Below, piece by piece: positions 28,214-37,158 of a DNA stretch of 64,000 nt; the first letter of the stretch is position 1, and each line of letters opens with the position of its first letter. A program made the translations under genes and the position numbers. Under the pieces are notes generated by a model. The model did not search any database, had not been told where the DNA came from, and was given only the letters and a program-made list of their open reading frames with translations. Origin of the DNA: Cupriavidus cauae. GTDB taxonomy: Bacteria; Pseudomonadota; Gammaproteobacteria; Burkholderiales; Burkholderiaceae. The stretch spans positions 62,001-126,000 of the forward strand of contig NZ_VWRN01000034.1 of NCBI RefSeq assembly GCF_008632125.1. The letters are read 5' to 3'.

Positions 28214-28533
28214 GCCCGTGGATGCTGCTCGGCGTGATGGCGGCCGCGGGCCTGGCCACCTATCTGATCCGCCTGTCCTTTATCGCCGTCGAAGGCAAGG
28301 TGCGTCTGCCGGCGTGGTTCCGCACCGCGCTGCAGTTCGTGCCGGCGGCGATGCTGTCGGCGCTGATCGCGCCCGACCTGCTGATGCGCGATGGCCAGCT
28401 GGCCATCGGCCTCGACAATGCCCGCCTGATCGCCGGCGTGGTGGCCATCGTGATCGCCGCGCGCACGCGCAGCATCGGCTGGACCATCGCCGGCGGCATG
28501 GCCACCCTGCTCGTCCTGGAGACCCTGATTTGA
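28210..28533 (+). CDS. azlD: AzlD-family branched-chain amino acid exporter, small subunit
   Basis: 107 aa membrane protein with about four hydrophobic segments and the family motifs TYLIRLSF at the N-terminus and LQFVPAAMLSALIAP mid-protein. It overlaps azlC by four bases (ATGA) and murU by four bases (TTGA). It completes the two-component exporter. Confidence 0.92.
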   Translation: MSPWMLLGVMAAAGLATYLIRLSFIAVEGKVRLPAWFRTALQFVPAAMLSALIAPDLLMRDGQLAIGLDNARLIAGVVAIVIAARTRSIGWTIAGGMATLLVLETLI

Positions 28534-29306
28534 AAGCGATGATCTTCGCCGCCGGACGCGGCGAGCGCATGCGCCCGCTGACCGATGGCTGCCCGAAGCC
28601 GCTGCTGCAGGTCGGGGGCAAGCCGCTGATCGTCTGGACCATCGAGGCGCTGGCCCGCGCCGGCCTGACCGAGATCGTCATCAACCACGCCTGGCTTGGC
28701 GAGCAGATCGAGGCGGCGCTCGGCGACGGCAGCCGCTTCGGCGTGCGGCTGGCCTATTCGGCGGAGGGCGAGGCGCTGGAAACCGCGGGCGGCATCGCGC
28801 AGGCGCTGCCGCTGCTGCGGGAAGGCACCGGTGGCGATGGCGAGATCGGCGATGGCGGTGCGGACGACGGCACCGGCCGCGATGGCAGGGGCGAGATCTT
28901 CGTCGCGGTATCGGGCGACATCTATTGCGACTACGACTTCCGCGCGCTGCTGCCGCGCGCCGCGGCGATGGCGGCCTCGCCCGAACCGCGCATGCATCTG
29001 GTGATGGTGCCCAATCCGCCGTTCCACCCCGAGGGCGATTTCGCGCTCGGCGCCGATGGCAAGCTGTCGCTGCCGGGCGAGGCGCCGCTGGCCGAGGGCG
29101 CTGCGCGCCTGACCTTCGGCAATATCGGCCTGTACGACACGCGCACCTTCGCCGGCATCGCGCCCGGGCAGAAGGTGCCGATGACGCCGTTCTACCGCGC
29201 GGCCATTGCGGCGGGCCTGGCCACCGGCGAGCGCTTCGCGGGCCGCTGGGAGAACGTCGGCACGCCCGCGCAGCTGGCCGCGCTGGACGCCGCGCTGTCG
29301 CGCTAG
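28530..29306 (+). CDS. murU: N-acetylmuramate alpha-1-phosphate uridylyltransferase MurU
   Basis: 258 aa nucleotidyltransferase of the sugar-nucleotide family. Signature AAGRGERMRPLT (about 7-18) with Lys23 in PKPLL. Together with AmgK it makes UDP-MurNAc from recycled MurNAc. I place the start at the TTG overlapping the azlD stop, which gives MKAMIFAAGRGERM; the next ATG would lose three residues. Residues about 95-118 are a Gly/Asp-rich low-complexity insertion with an internal repeat, not expected in the family. Identification as MurU rather than another nucleotidyltransferase rests on the nearby amgK. Confidence 0.88.
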   Translation: MKAMIFAAGRGERMRPLTDGCPKPLLQVGGKPLIVWTIEALARAGLTEIVINHAWLGEQIEAALGDGSRFGVRLAYSAEGEALETAGGIAQALPLLREGTGGDGEIGDGGADDGTGRDGRGEIFVAVSGDIYCDYDFRALLPRAAAMAASPEPRMHLVMVPNPPFHPEGDFALGADGKLSLPGEAPLAEGAARLTFGNIGLYDTRTFAGIAPGQKVPMTPFYRAAIAAGLATGERFAGRWENVGTPAQLAALDAALSR

Positions 29307-29339
29307 GACGCGCCGCGCTCTCAACGGCTGTCATCGCCT

Positions 29340-29420
29340 GTCGTTGCCGCGCAGGCGCGGCTCGGCGGCCTGGCGCGCGGCCCTCGACGTCCCTGAGGCC
29401 CCCGCCTGCGCAGGAACGAC
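29340..29420. repeat. REP-like inverted repeat
   Basis: An imperfect inverted repeat with arms gtcgttgccgcgcaggcg (from 29340) and the complement near 29401-29420 (cgcctgcgcaggaacgac). It resembles the dispersed GTCATTCCCGCG-AGGCGGGAAT type of palindromic repeat common between bacterial genes. It lies 34 bases after murU and may end or stabilise that transcript. Confidence 0.55.
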
Positions 29421-29478
29421 GTGGAGGCATCGGCGAGACCTCCTCGCCGCGCACGTCAACCTCGGCAACGAGCGGCGT

Positions 29479-29484
29479 TAGAAT
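29479..29484 (+). promoter_or_regulatory. Candidate -10 element for pepP
   Basis: TAGAAT 44 bases before the chosen pepP start, after a REP-like repeat that probably separates it from murU. No clear -35. Confidence 0.35.
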
Positions 29485-29527
29485 CGGGCCATTGCCCACT
29501 GCCTGCCCGATGCGAGTCGGTCCCCTC

Positions 29528-30913
29528 ATGTCCGCACCAGATTCCGCCCTTCTCCAGGCCTGTCGCGCGCGCCGCGCCCGCGTGCTCGACCACCTGCGCG
29601 CCGCCGGCGGCGGCGTGGCGATCCTGCCCACGGCCCCGGAAGCGATGCGCAACCGCGACAGCGACTTCCCGTACCGGCACGACAGCTACTTCTACTATCT
29701 GAGCGGCTTCACCGAGCCCGAGTCGGTGCTGGTGCTGATCGCCGTGCCGGCCGGCGGCAGCGACCGCAGCATCCTGTTCTGCCGCCCCAAGCACGAAGAG
29801 CGCGAGATCTGGGACGGCTTCCGCTACGGCCCCGAAGCGGCACGCGAGGTGTTCGGCTTCGACGAGGCCCACTCGATCGAGGAGATCGACGCCCAGCTGC
29901 CGCAGCTGCTCGCCAACCAGAATCTGATCGCGTATCCGCTGGCCGCTTCGACCCGCATCGACATGCAGGTGCGCCGCTGGCTCGACGCGGTGCGCACGCA
30001 GGGCCGCGCCGGCGTGGTGGCGCCGTCGAGCGCGCTCGACATCCGCACGCTGCTCGACGAGATGCGGCTGTTCAAGGACGCCGGCGAGCTCGACATCATG
30101 CGCCGCGCCGCGCAGATTTCGGCCCAGGCCCATGTGCGCGCGATGCAGGCCAGCCGCGCCGGCCTGCGCGAATACCATCTGGAAGCCGAGCTGCTGTACG
30201 AGTTCCGCCGCAACGGCGCGCAGAGCGTGGCCTACAACTCGATCGTCGCCGCCGGCCCCAATGCCTGCGTGCTGCACTATCGCGCCGGCCCGGCCGAACT
30301 GCGCGACGGCGACCTGTGCCTGATCGACGCCGGCTGCGAACTGGACGGCTACGCGTCCGATATCACGCGGACCTTCCCCGTGTCGGGCCGCTTCTCGCCG
30401 GCGCAGCGCGAGCTCTACGATCTGGTGCTGGCCGCGCAGCAGGCTGCCATCGACCAGACGCGCGTCGGCGTGCCGTACAACGTGCCGCATGACGCGGCGG
30501 TGCGCGTGCTGGCGCAGGGCATGCTCGACACCGGCCTGCTGGACCGGAACAAGGAAGGCGGCGTCGACGACGTGATCGCCAGCGGCAGCTATCGGCGTTT
30601 CTATATGCACCGCACCGGGCACTGGCTCGGCATGGACGTGCACGACGTCGGCGAGTACCGCGTGCCCGGCCCGGCCCCCACCGAAGGCGAACGCCCGTGG
30701 CGCCCGCTCGAGGCCGGCATGGTGCTGACGATCGAGCCCGGCATCTACGTCCGCCCGGCCGAGGACGTACCGGAGCGCTACTGGCATATCGGCATCCGCA
30801 TCGAGGACGACGCGGTGGTCACGGCCGACGGTCCCTGTGAATTGATGACCCGCGGCGTCCCGGTCGACGCCGACGAGATAGAGGCGCTGATGCGCGAACG
30901 GAGTGAGTTGTAA
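29528..30913 (+). CDS. pepP: Xaa-Pro aminopeptidase PepP
   Basis: 461 aa M24-family dimetal peptidase that removes N-terminal residues preceding proline. N-terminal AMP_N domain (HDSYFYYLSGF near 55) and a C-terminal pita-bread domain with metal ligands in DAGCELDGYASDITRTF, HRTGHWLGMDVHD and TIEPGIYV. An in-frame ATG 18 bases upstream is possible, but the start giving MSAPDSALLQACRARR fits the family. The order pepP then ubiH-like gene parallels E. coli. Its stop overlaps the start of the next gene. Confidence 0.94.
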   Translation: MSAPDSALLQACRARRARVLDHLRAAGGGVAILPTAPEAMRNRDSDFPYRHDSYFYYLSGFTEPESVLVLIAVPAGGSDRSILFCRPKHEEREIWDGFRYGPEAAREVFGFDEAHSIEEIDAQLPQLLANQNLIAYPLAASTRIDMQVRRWLDAVRTQGRAGVVAPSSALDIRTLLDEMRLFKDAGELDIMRRAAQISAQAHVRAMQASRAGLREYHLEAELLYEFRRNGAQSVAYNSIVAAGPNACVLHYRAGPAELRDGDLCLIDAGCELDGYASDITRTFPVSGRFSPAQRELYDLVLAAQQAAIDQTRVGVPYNVPHDAAVRVLAQGMLDTGLLDRNKEGGVDDVIASGSYRRFYMHRTGHWLGMDVHDVGEYRVPGPAPTEGERPWRPLEAGMVLTIEPGIYVRPAEDVPERYWHIGIRIEDDAVVTADGPCELMTRGVPVDADEIEALMRERSEL

Positions 30914-31380
30914 TGGTCAGCTGGTTGAGAAAACTGTTCGGCGGCGCCGATGACAACGCGACGGCGTCGCGAACGCAGGCGGAGCCGGAACAGCCGTTCA
31001 TCGTCAATCTGTTCGACGACCGCCTGGTGGTCCATCGTCCCGACGGCCAGCGCGAAGAGGTCGAATGGCAGGCGCTGGAGCGCGTGGTCGCGCGGGTCTC
31101 GCGGCGCGCGCCGTGGACCGGCAAGGCCTGGCTGATCCTGATCGGCGAGGAACGCCCCGACGGCCGCCAGCAAGGCTGCGTGACGCCGCTCGACGCCGTC
31201 AACCACGAGGCGCTGCTGGCACGGCTGCGCGCAATGCCGGGCTTCGATCAGACCCTGCTCGACAACGCCCTGCGCGATGCGCGCAACGGCAGGACGCGCG
31301 AGGACGTGGTGTGCTGGCAGCGCGGCGGGCCGGAAAGCGCCGCTGCCGGAGGTGCCAACGATGAACCAGCCCAGCCCTGA
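30913..31380 (+). CDS. Conserved hypothetical cytoplasmic protein
   Basis: 155 aa, beginning MVSWLRKLFGG and with no signal peptide or membrane span. A short beta-rich core (IVNLFDDRLVVHRPDGQREEVEW) and a helical C-terminal half are visible; I do not recognise a family. The ATG overlaps the pepP stop and the next gene's start lies inside its 3' end, so it is translated between pepP and the UbiH-like enzyme. It probably belongs to that operon. Confidence 0.8.
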   Translation: MVSWLRKLFGGADDNATASRTQAEPEQPFIVNLFDDRLVVHRPDGQREEVEWQALERVVARVSRRAPWTGKAWLILIGEERPDGRQQGCVTPLDAVNHEALLARLRAMPGFDQTLLDNALRDARNGRTREDVVCWQRGGPESAAAGGANDEPAQP

Positions 31381-32689
31381 ACTGCACGGCGACGCCTGCG
31401 ACATCGCCATCGTCGGCGGTGGCCCGGTGGGCCTCGCGCTGGCCTGCCGGCTGCTGCAGACCAGCCCCTGGCGTATCGCGCTGATCGACGCCGCCACGCC
31501 GGCGCGCGCCGCCCGCGATCCGCGCGCGATCGCGCTGTCGCACGGCAGCCGCGATCTGCTGGCGCAGCTCGATGCGTGGCCCGTGGCGGCCACGCCGATC
31601 GAGCACATCCATGTGTCGCAGCGCGGCCGCTTCGGCCACGTCAAGCTGCATCACGACGACTACGGCATTCCGGCGCTCGGCTATGTGGTCCGCTACGGCG
31701 ACCTGTGCGCGGCGCTCGAGCACGCACTTGGACGTGCCGGCGGCCAGCAGCGGCTGGTGCGCGCGTTCGACACGCGCATCGATGCCATCGACCAGATCGA
31801 CCGGACCGACCGGATGGACGGAGGCTTTCCGCCCGAAGCCAGGCACGGCCCCGCGGGCGCCGCGGCCGAGGCCGTCGCCGCGGGTTCGCCGGACACCGCG
31901 CCGGTGCAGTTGCGCGGCGCCGGTCCCGACGGCCAGCCGGTGCGCCTGGGCGCGAGCCTGGCGGTGCAGGCCGAGGGCGGCCTGTTCCATCAGCAGGTCG
32001 CGCGCACGGCCGCGGCCGGCGCCACGGGAACGCGCCGCCGCGACTATGGGCAGACCGCGATCGTTTCGCATGTCGCCTGCAGCCATCCGCTGCCCGGCTG
32101 GGCCTGGGAACGCTTCACCGAGCAGGGGCCGCTGGCGCTGCTGCCGCACGATCTGGACGACGACCCGCATGGCGACGGCGGCTCGGGCTACGCGCTGGTC
32201 TGGTGCTGCTCGCCCGAGGAGGCCGCGCGGCGCCTGGCGCTGGACGACGCCCGCTTCCTGGCCGAGCTCGGCGAGGTCTTCGGTCCGCGCATGGGACGCT
32301 TCACGCGGGTCGGCAAGCGTCACGCCTTCCCACTGGGCCTCAATGCCGCGGAGCTGACCGTCAAGGGCCGGCTGGTGGCGATCGGCAACGCCGCGCAGAC
32401 CCTGCATCCGGTCGCCGGCCAGGGGCTGAACCTGGGGCTGCGCGATGCCTTCGCGCTGGCCGACGAGCTGCGCACCGCCTGCACGCCGCAGGCGCTGGCC
32501 GCATTCGGCGCACGCCACCGGCTCGATCGCGCGGTGACCATCGGCGTCACCGACCTTCTGCCGCGCGTGTTCGGCATTCCCTATCCGCTGGCCGCGCACG
32601 CGCGCGGCGCCTCGCTGGCAGCGCTGGCCTGCCTGTCGCCGCTGAAGCACGCGCTGGCGCATCAGATGATCTACGGCATGCGCCGCTGA
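31361..32689 (+). CDS. ubiH: UbiH/COQ6-family FAD-dependent ubiquinone biosynthesis monooxygenase
   Basis: 442 aa flavin hydroxylase. Rossmann motif GGGPVG at 19-24, and the C-terminal FAD motif as AIGNAAQTLHPVAGQGLNLG. The family hydroxylates the ubiquinone ring; UbiH, UbiI and UbiF are hard to separate by eye, and UbiH is favoured by the pepP neighbourhood. The start has GGAGG at good spacing and overlaps the previous gene by 20 bases. The middle (about 140-225) contains a low-complexity stretch (IDQIDRTDRMDGG, then Ala/Gly-rich) that looks like a slippage-derived insertion in the substrate domain. Confidence 0.85.
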   Translation: MNQPSPELHGDACDIAIVGGGPVGLALACRLLQTSPWRIALIDAATPARAARDPRAIALSHGSRDLLAQLDAWPVAATPIEHIHVSQRGRFGHVKLHHDDYGIPALGYVVRYGDLCAALEHALGRAGGQQRLVRAFDTRIDAIDQIDRTDRMDGGFPPEARHGPAGAAAEAVAAGSPDTAPVQLRGAGPDGQPVRLGASLAVQAEGGLFHQQVARTAAAGATGTRRRDYGQTAIVSHVACSHPLPGWAWERFTEQGPLALLPHDLDDDPHGDGGSGYALVWCCSPEEAARRLALDDARFLAELGEVFGPRMGRFTRVGKRHAFPLGLNAAELTVKGRLVAIGNAAQTLHPVAGQGLNLGLRDAFALADELRTACTPQALAAFGARHRLDRAVTIGVTDLLPRVFGIPYPLAAHARGASLAALACLSPLKHALAHQMIYGMRR

Positions 32690-32783
32690 TCCCGCTGGCG
32701 CAACGAGTCGTCGGGAGTTCGGAGCCGGCTCCCGGCCGCTCCGGTCCCATGTCGCGCCGCAGCACATCGGCCCTGCTTATTTA

Positions 32784-32813
32784 TTGGGCAGCCGGCCGGT
32801 TTAGCGGTAAAAT
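32784..32813 (+). promoter_or_regulatory. Promoter of the dusB-fis-purH operon
   Basis: TTGGGC (32784-32789), an 18-base spacer and TAAAAT (32808-32813), in the 259-base gap after the UbiH-like gene. It is one of the better promoter matches in the window and lies 136 bases before the dusB GTG. The leader up to dusB has no recognisable structure. Confidence 0.6.
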
Positions 32814-32948
32814 CCCGCCCTCGCACATGCCCCCCGCTTCACCGCCGACGCTGCTTCGGCCGGGCATGCCTTTCGCCATTCGATCCGTGACACCGCCCAG
32901 TGGCGCCCGGTCACGGCCAGCCTTTCTGGACGTCGCCGGACCCTAGCC

Positions 32949-34007
32949 GTGCAAATCGGACCTCACCAACTTCGCAACAACCTGTTCGTCGCGCCGATGG
33001 CCGGCGTCACGGACCGCCCCTTCCGCCAGCTGTGCAAGACGCTCGGCGCGGGCTATGCGGTCTCGGAGATGGTGGCGTCGAACGCGCAGCTGTGGAAAAG
33101 CGAAAAGACCATGCGCCGCGCCAACCACGACGGCGAGGTCGAGCCGATCGCGGTGCAGATCGCCGGCGCCGAGCCCGGCATGATGGCGGAGGCGGCGCGC
33201 TACAACGTCGACCGCGGCGCGCAGATCATCGATATCAATATGGGTTGCCCGGCCAAGAAGGTCTGCAATGTCGCGGCCGGCTCGGCGCTGCTGCAGAACG
33301 AGCCGCTGGTCGTGCGCATCGTCGAGGCGGTGGTCGGCGCGGTGGGCGACCGCGTGCCCGTCACGCTGAAGATCCGCACCGGCTGGGACCGGCAGAACCG
33401 CAACGCGGTGCGCGTCGCGCGCATGGCGGAAGCGGCGGGCATCAGCATGCTGACCGTGCATGGCCGCACCCGCGCGGACCTGTACCACGGCGAGGCTGAG
33501 TACGAGACGATTGCCGCGGTCAAGGATGCGATCCGCATCCCGGTGGTCGCCAACGGCGACATCACCACGCCGCAGAAGGCGCGCCACGTGCTGGCAGTTA
33601 CCGGCGCCGACGCGATCATGATCGGCCGCGCCGCGCAGGGACGCCCGTGGCTGTTCCGCGAGATCGCGCATTTCCTGGCCACCGGCGAGCTGCTGCCGGC
33701 GCCGGAAGTGGCCGAGATCCGCGCCATCATGAACGCGCATCTGCAGGACCACTACGCCTTCTATGGCGAATTCACCGGCGTGCGTACCGCGCGCAAGCAT
33801 ATTGCCTGGTACACGCGCGGACTCAAGGGTGCCAATCTGTTCCGGCACCGGATGAACACACTGGAAAGCACCGAGGCGCAGCTGGCCGCCGTCAACGCTT
33901 TCTTCGACGAGCAGGCCGCGCTGTCCGACCGGCTGGTGTATGTCGACGAAGGCGAAGCACAGACCGGCGCATCGAACAACAACAACAGGGAGTTGCTTGC
34001 CGCATGA
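32949..34007 (+). CDS. dusB: tRNA-dihydrouridine synthase DusB
   Basis: 352 aa FMN enzyme reducing uridines in the tRNA D-loop. TIM-barrel signature FVAPMAGVTDRPFR at the N-terminus, catalytic Cys100 in INMGCPAKK, and FMN-binding ANGDI and GRAAQGRPW. It uses a GTG start, and the fis ATG overlaps its stop by four bases. The dusB-fis pair is a classic operon. Confidence 0.95.
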   Translation: MQIGPHQLRNNLFVAPMAGVTDRPFRQLCKTLGAGYAVSEMVASNAQLWKSEKTMRRANHDGEVEPIAVQIAGAEPGMMAEAARYNVDRGAQIIDINMGCPAKKVCNVAAGSALLQNEPLVVRIVEAVVGAVGDRVPVTLKIRTGWDRQNRNAVRVARMAEAAGISMLTVHGRTRADLYHGEAEYETIAAVKDAIRIPVVANGDITTPQKARHVLAVTGADAIMIGRAAQGRPWLFREIAHFLATGELLPAPEVAEIRAIMNAHLQDHYAFYGEFTGVRTARKHIAWYTRGLKGANLFRHRMNTLESTEAQLAAVNAFFDEQAALSDRLVYVDEGEAQTGASNNNNRELLAA

Positions 34008-34237
34008 GCCGCAATGTTATCGACCAATGCATCCGGGACAGCCTGAGCGCCTATTTCCGCGATCTGGACGGCGAGCAGCCGTCGAACATGTACAACATGG
34101 TGCTGGAGGCGGTGGAACGGCCGCTGCTGGAGACGGTGATGGCGCGTGCCGACCGCAACCAGTCGCTGGCCGCGGCCTATCTCGGCATCAATCGCAATAC
34201 GCTGCGCAAGAAGCTGCAGCAGCACGGTTTACTTTGA
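34004..34237 (+). CDS. fis: DNA-binding protein Fis
   Basis: 77 aa, short like other betaproteobacterial Fis proteins. The C-terminal helix-turn-helix ([20 protein letters not shown]) is clear; the N-terminal dimerisation helices precede it. Fis is a nucleoid protein and regulator of growth-rate-dependent promoters. It overlaps dusB and is followed 16 bases later by purH. Confidence 0.95.
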   Translation: MSRNVIDQCIRDSLSAYFRDLDGEQPSNMYNMVLEAVERPLLETVMARADRNQSLAAAYLGINRNTLRKKLQQHGLL

Positions 34238-34253
34238 AGCGTCCTCCATCACC

Positions 34254-35828
34254 ATGATCAAGCAAGCCCTTCTCTCCGTTTCCGACAAGACCGGCATCGT
34301 CGACTTCGCGCGCGAACTGCATGCGCTCGGCGTGACGCTGCTGTCCACCGGCGGCACCGCCAAACTGCTCGCCGACGCCGGCCTGCCGGTCACCGAGGTG
34401 GCCGACTACACCGGCTTCCCCGAGATGCTCGACGGCCGCGTCAAGACGCTGCACCCGAAGGTCCACGGCGGCATCCTGGCGCGCCGCGACCTGCCGGAGC
34501 ACATGGCCGCGCTGGCCCAGCACGACATCCCGACCATCGACCTGCTGGTGGTCAACCTGTACCCGTTCCAGCAGACCGTCGCCAAGGACGACTGCACGCT
34601 GCCCGACGCGATCGAGAACATCGACATCGGCGGCCCGACCATGCTGCGCTCGGCGGCGAAGAACCATCGCGACGTGACGGTGATCGTCGATCCGGCCGAC
34701 TACGCGCCGGTGCTCGACGAAATGCGCGCCAACGGCAACCAGGTCGGCTACGACACCAACTTCCGGCTGGCCACCAAGGTGTTCGCGCATACCGCGCAAT
34801 ACGATGGCGCCATCACCAACTACCTGACCAGCCTCGGCCCGGACAAGTCGCACCAGGCCCGCAGCGCCTATCCGCAGACGCTGAACCTGGCGTTCGAGAA
34901 GGTGCAGGAGATGCGCTACGGCGAGAACCCGCACCAGTCGGCGGCGTTCTACCGCGACCTGAAGGCCGTCGACGGCGCGCTGGCCAACTACGTGCAGCTG
35001 CAGGGCAAGGAGCTGTCGTACAACAACATCGCCGACGCCGATGCGGCGTGGGAATGCGTCAAGTCCTTCGGGCCCGGCGATGGCGCGGCCTGCGTCATCA
35101 TCAAGCACGCCAACCCGTGCGGCGTGGCGATCGGCGCCAATGCGCTGGAGGCCTACGAGAAGGCGTTCAAGACCGATTCGACCTCGGCCTTCGGCGGCAT
35201 CATCGCCTTCAACGTCGAGCTCGACGGCGCGGCCGCGCAGGCGGTCGCCAAGCAGTTCGTCGAGGTGCTGATCGCGCCGTCGTTCAGCGCGCAAGCACGC
35301 GAGGTGTTCGCCGCCAAGCAGAACGTGCGCCTGCTGGAAATTCCGCTCGGCAAGGGCGTCAACCAGTATGACCTGAAGCGCGTCGGCGGCGGCCTGCTGC
35401 TGCAAAGCCCGGACGCCAAGAACGTGCAGCCGTCCGAGCTGCGCGTCGTCACCAAGCGCCATCCGACGCCGAAGGAAATGAGCGATCTGCTGTTCGCGTG
35501 GCGCGTCGCCAAGTTCGTCAAGTCCAACGCCATCGTGTTCTGCGGCGGCGGCATGACGCTCGGCGTCGGCGCCGGCCAGATGAGCCGCGTGGACTCGGCC
35601 CGCATCGCCAGCATCAAGGCGCAGAACGCCGGCCTGACGCTGGCCGGCTCGGCGGTGGCCTCCGACGCGTTCTTCCCGTTCCGCGACGGCCTGGACGTGG
35701 TGGTCGACGCGGGCGCGACCTGCGTGATCCAGCCGGGCGGCTCGATGCGCGACGACGAAGTGATCGCCGCCGCGGACGAACGCAATATCGCGATGGTGCT
35801 GACCGGCACCCGGCATTTCCGGCATTGA
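34254..35828 (+). CDS. purH: Bifunctional AICAR formyltransferase/IMP cyclohydrolase
   Basis: 524 aa enzyme for the last two steps of purine synthesis. The N-terminal MGS-like IMP cyclohydrolase domain (1 to about 195, with [12 protein letters not shown] and [14 protein letters not shown]) is followed by the formyltransferase domain ([13 protein letters not shown] MRYGENPHQ near 220, KHANPCG near 285, [11 protein letters not shown] near 470). Start ATG gives [14 protein letters not shown], the family N-terminus. Confidence 0.97.
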   Translation: MIKQALLSVSDKTGIVDFARELHALGVTLLSTGGTAKLLADAGLPVTEVADYTGFPEMLDGRVKTLHPKVHGGILARRDLPEHMAALAQHDIPTIDLLVVNLYPFQQTVAKDDCTLPDAIENIDIGGPTMLRSAAKNHRDVTVIVDPADYAPVLDEMRANGNQVGYDTNFRLATKVFAHTAQYDGAITNYLTSLGPDKSHQARSAYPQTLNLAFEKVQEMRYGENPHQSAAFYRDLKAVDGALANYVQLQGKELSYNNIADADAAWECVKSFGPGDGAACVIIKHANPCGVAIGANALEAYEKAFKTDSTSAFGGIIAFNVELDGAAAQAVAKQFVEVLIAPSFSAQAREVFAAKQNVRLLEIPLGKGVNQYDLKRVGGGLLLQSPDAKNVQPSELRVVTKRHPTPKEMSDLLFAWRVAKFVKSNAIVFCGGGMTLGVGAGQMSRVDSARIASIKAQNAGLTLAGSAVASDAFFPFRDGLDVVVDAGATCVIQPGGSMRDDEVIAAADERNIAMVLTGTRHFRH

Positions 35829-35938
35829 GTCCGGACCAAGGGGACCGAGCGGCAACGCGCCGCTCGCAGCCGGGCGAGCAGATCGAATGAGCGGTACGAA
35901 CGCGCAGTTCGACGAGCACCGGCTGTCCTCTCCCCTGC

Positions 35939-35962
35939 CCCTCTCCCGCTAGCGGGAGAGGG
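35939..35962. terminator. 24-bp perfect palindrome, bidirectional terminator-like hairpin
   Basis: CCCTCTCCCGCT followed by its exact complement AGCGGGAGAGGG, between convergent purH and higA. A near-copy lies at 41272-41295, also between convergent genes, so this looks like a dispersed palindromic repeat doing terminator duty. No long T-tract follows. Confidence 0.65.
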
Positions 35963-35976
35963 AACCTTGACGACCC

Positions 35977-36267
35977 TCAAGCCGCGCGCGCCAACCTTTG
36001 AATGCGCTTGCGCGGTTTTCGTGAGGCAGTCCAAAGATCATAGGCGGACTGCAAACCGATCCACATCTCGCTGCTGGTGCCCAGCGCGTCTTCCAGCCGC
36101 AGGGCGATATCGAGCGTGATCGCGGCGTGTCCGTTGACGATGCGCGATAGCGTCGCCCGCGTGACGCCGATATGTCGCGCGAAATCGGTCAGCGTCATGG
36201 CATCCAGGTCGCGCAGCCATTCGGCGAGCACCGTACCCGGATGCGGTGGGTTGTGCATCCTCGTCAT
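35977..36267 (-). CDS. higA: HigA-type antitoxin (orphan)
   Basis: 96 aa XRE-family protein of the HigA/VapA addiction-module group: the opening NPPHPGTVLAEWL, helix-turn-helix TDFARHIGVTRATLSRIVNG and LGTSSEMWIGLQSAYDLW are typical. A GAGGGG ribosome-binding site precedes the ATG. HigA normally follows its toxin HigB and represses the operon by binding the promoter. Here no intact higB is present; only a few codons matching the HigB C-terminus remain immediately upstream. The C-terminus is basic (RKPRKRIQRLARAA). Confidence 0.9.
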   Translation of the reverse strand: MTRMHNPPHPGTVLAEWLRDLDAMTLTDFARHIGVTRATLSRIVNGHAAITLDIALRLEDALGTSSEMWIGLQSAYDLWTASRKPRKRIQRLARAA

Positions 36268-36287
36268 GATTCGATCCCCTCGATAGC

Positions 36288-36317
36288 CTAGTGATAGTCC
36301 TGGTATCCACCCTCTGA
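36288..36317 (-). pseudogene. Vestige of a higB toxin C-terminus
   Basis: On the higA strand, 20 bases before the higA ATG, the frame ends GGYQDYH then TAG. HigB toxins characteristically end in a VDYQDYH-like tail, and the spacing is right for a higBA operon. Upstream of these codons nothing resembles HigB; the DNA is the ruvC promoter region. The match is only about five residues, so this is inference from position plus motif. Confidence 0.5.
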
Positions 36318-36350
36318 GAGCTTTGGCTTTACGCCCGGCGATTTGCGGGA

Positions 36351-36380
36351 TTCGACGACCGTAACGAACGCGCTTACACT
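36351..36380 (+). promoter_or_regulatory. Promoter of ruvC
   Basis: TTCGAC (36351-36356), 18-base spacer and TACACT (36375-36380), with a 27-base leader to the ruvC ATG. No SOS box (CTGT-N8-ACAG) is visible here. Confidence 0.55.
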
Positions 36381-36407
36381 AGCGGCCAACCTAGACTCAT
36401 TGATCCA

Positions 36408-36953
36408 ATGCGCATCCTCGGCATCGACCCCGGCCTTCGTACCACCGGCTTCGGCGTGGTCGAAAAGCACGGCCACAAGCTCGCCTACATCGCCTCGGGC
36501 ACCATCAAGAGCGATGGCAACGGCAGCCTGCCCGAGCGTCTGAAGACGCTGTATGACGGCATTGCCGAGGTCACGCGAACCTATGCGCCCGATTGCGCGG
36601 CGATCGAGAAGGTGTTCGTCAACGTCAATCCGCAATCGACGCTGCTGCTCGGGCAAGCCCGTGGCGCGGCGATCTGCGGGCTGGTGGGCTATGGCCTGCC
36701 GGTGTTCGAATACACCGCGCTGCAGTTGAAGGTCGCCGTGGTCGGCTATGGCCGCGCCAACAAGGCGCAGGTGCAGGAGATGGTGGCGCGGCTGCTGGCC
36801 CTGCCCGGCCATCCCAGCTCCGATGCGGCCGACGCGCTCGGCGTGGCGATCTGCCATGCCAATGGCGGCGATACGCTTGCCACGCTGAGCGGCCTGGCAC
36901 CCGAACTCGCGCGCAAGGGCGTGCGGGTGCGGCGCGGCAGACTGGTCGGCTAG
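36408..36953 (+). CDS. ruvC: Crossover junction endodeoxyribonuclease RuvC
   Basis: 181 aa Holliday-junction resolvase. Catalytic Asp7 in LGIDPGLR, Glu in CAAIEKVFV (about 68), and the C-terminal acidic pair in [16 protein letters not shown]. RuvC nicks junctions moved by RuvAB. It has its own promoter and is separated from ruvA by a large repeat array and a phosphodiesterase gene. Length is typical. Confidence 0.97.
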   Translation: MRILGIDPGLRTTGFGVVEKHGHKLAYIASGTIKSDGNGSLPERLKTLYDGIAEVTRTYAPDCAAIEKVFVNVNPQSTLLLGQARGAAICGLVGYGLPVFEYTALQLKVAVVGYGRANKAQVQEMVARLLALPGHPSSDAADALGVAICHANGGDTLATLSGLAPELARKGVRVRRGRLVG

Positions 36954-36966
36954 CGCCGGCTCTTTC

Positions 36967-37158
36967 GGTTCTCGGGTTCTCGGGCTCTCGGGCTCTCGGG
37001 CTCTCGGGCTCTCGGGCTCTCGGGCTCTCGGGCTCTCGGGCTCTCGGGCTCTCCGGCTCTCCGACTCTCCGGCTCTCCGGCTCTCCGGCTCTCCGGCTCT
37101 CCAGCTCTCCAGCTCTCCGGCTCTCCAGCTCTCCAGCTCCCCGGCTCTCGGGCTCTCG
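36967..37158 (+). repeat. 24-copy octanucleotide tandem repeat
   Basis: Twenty-four 8-bp units, all in phase without indels: ggttctcg twice, then ggctctcg, followed by ggctctcc/agctctcc variants and back to ggctctcg. It starts 14 bases after ruvC and ends 90 bases before the next start. Because 8 is not a multiple of 3, every frame reads as an eight-residue periodic peptide on both strands, producing spurious open frames. Copy-number change by slippage is expected. The strand is pyrimidine-rich. Confidence 0.9.
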
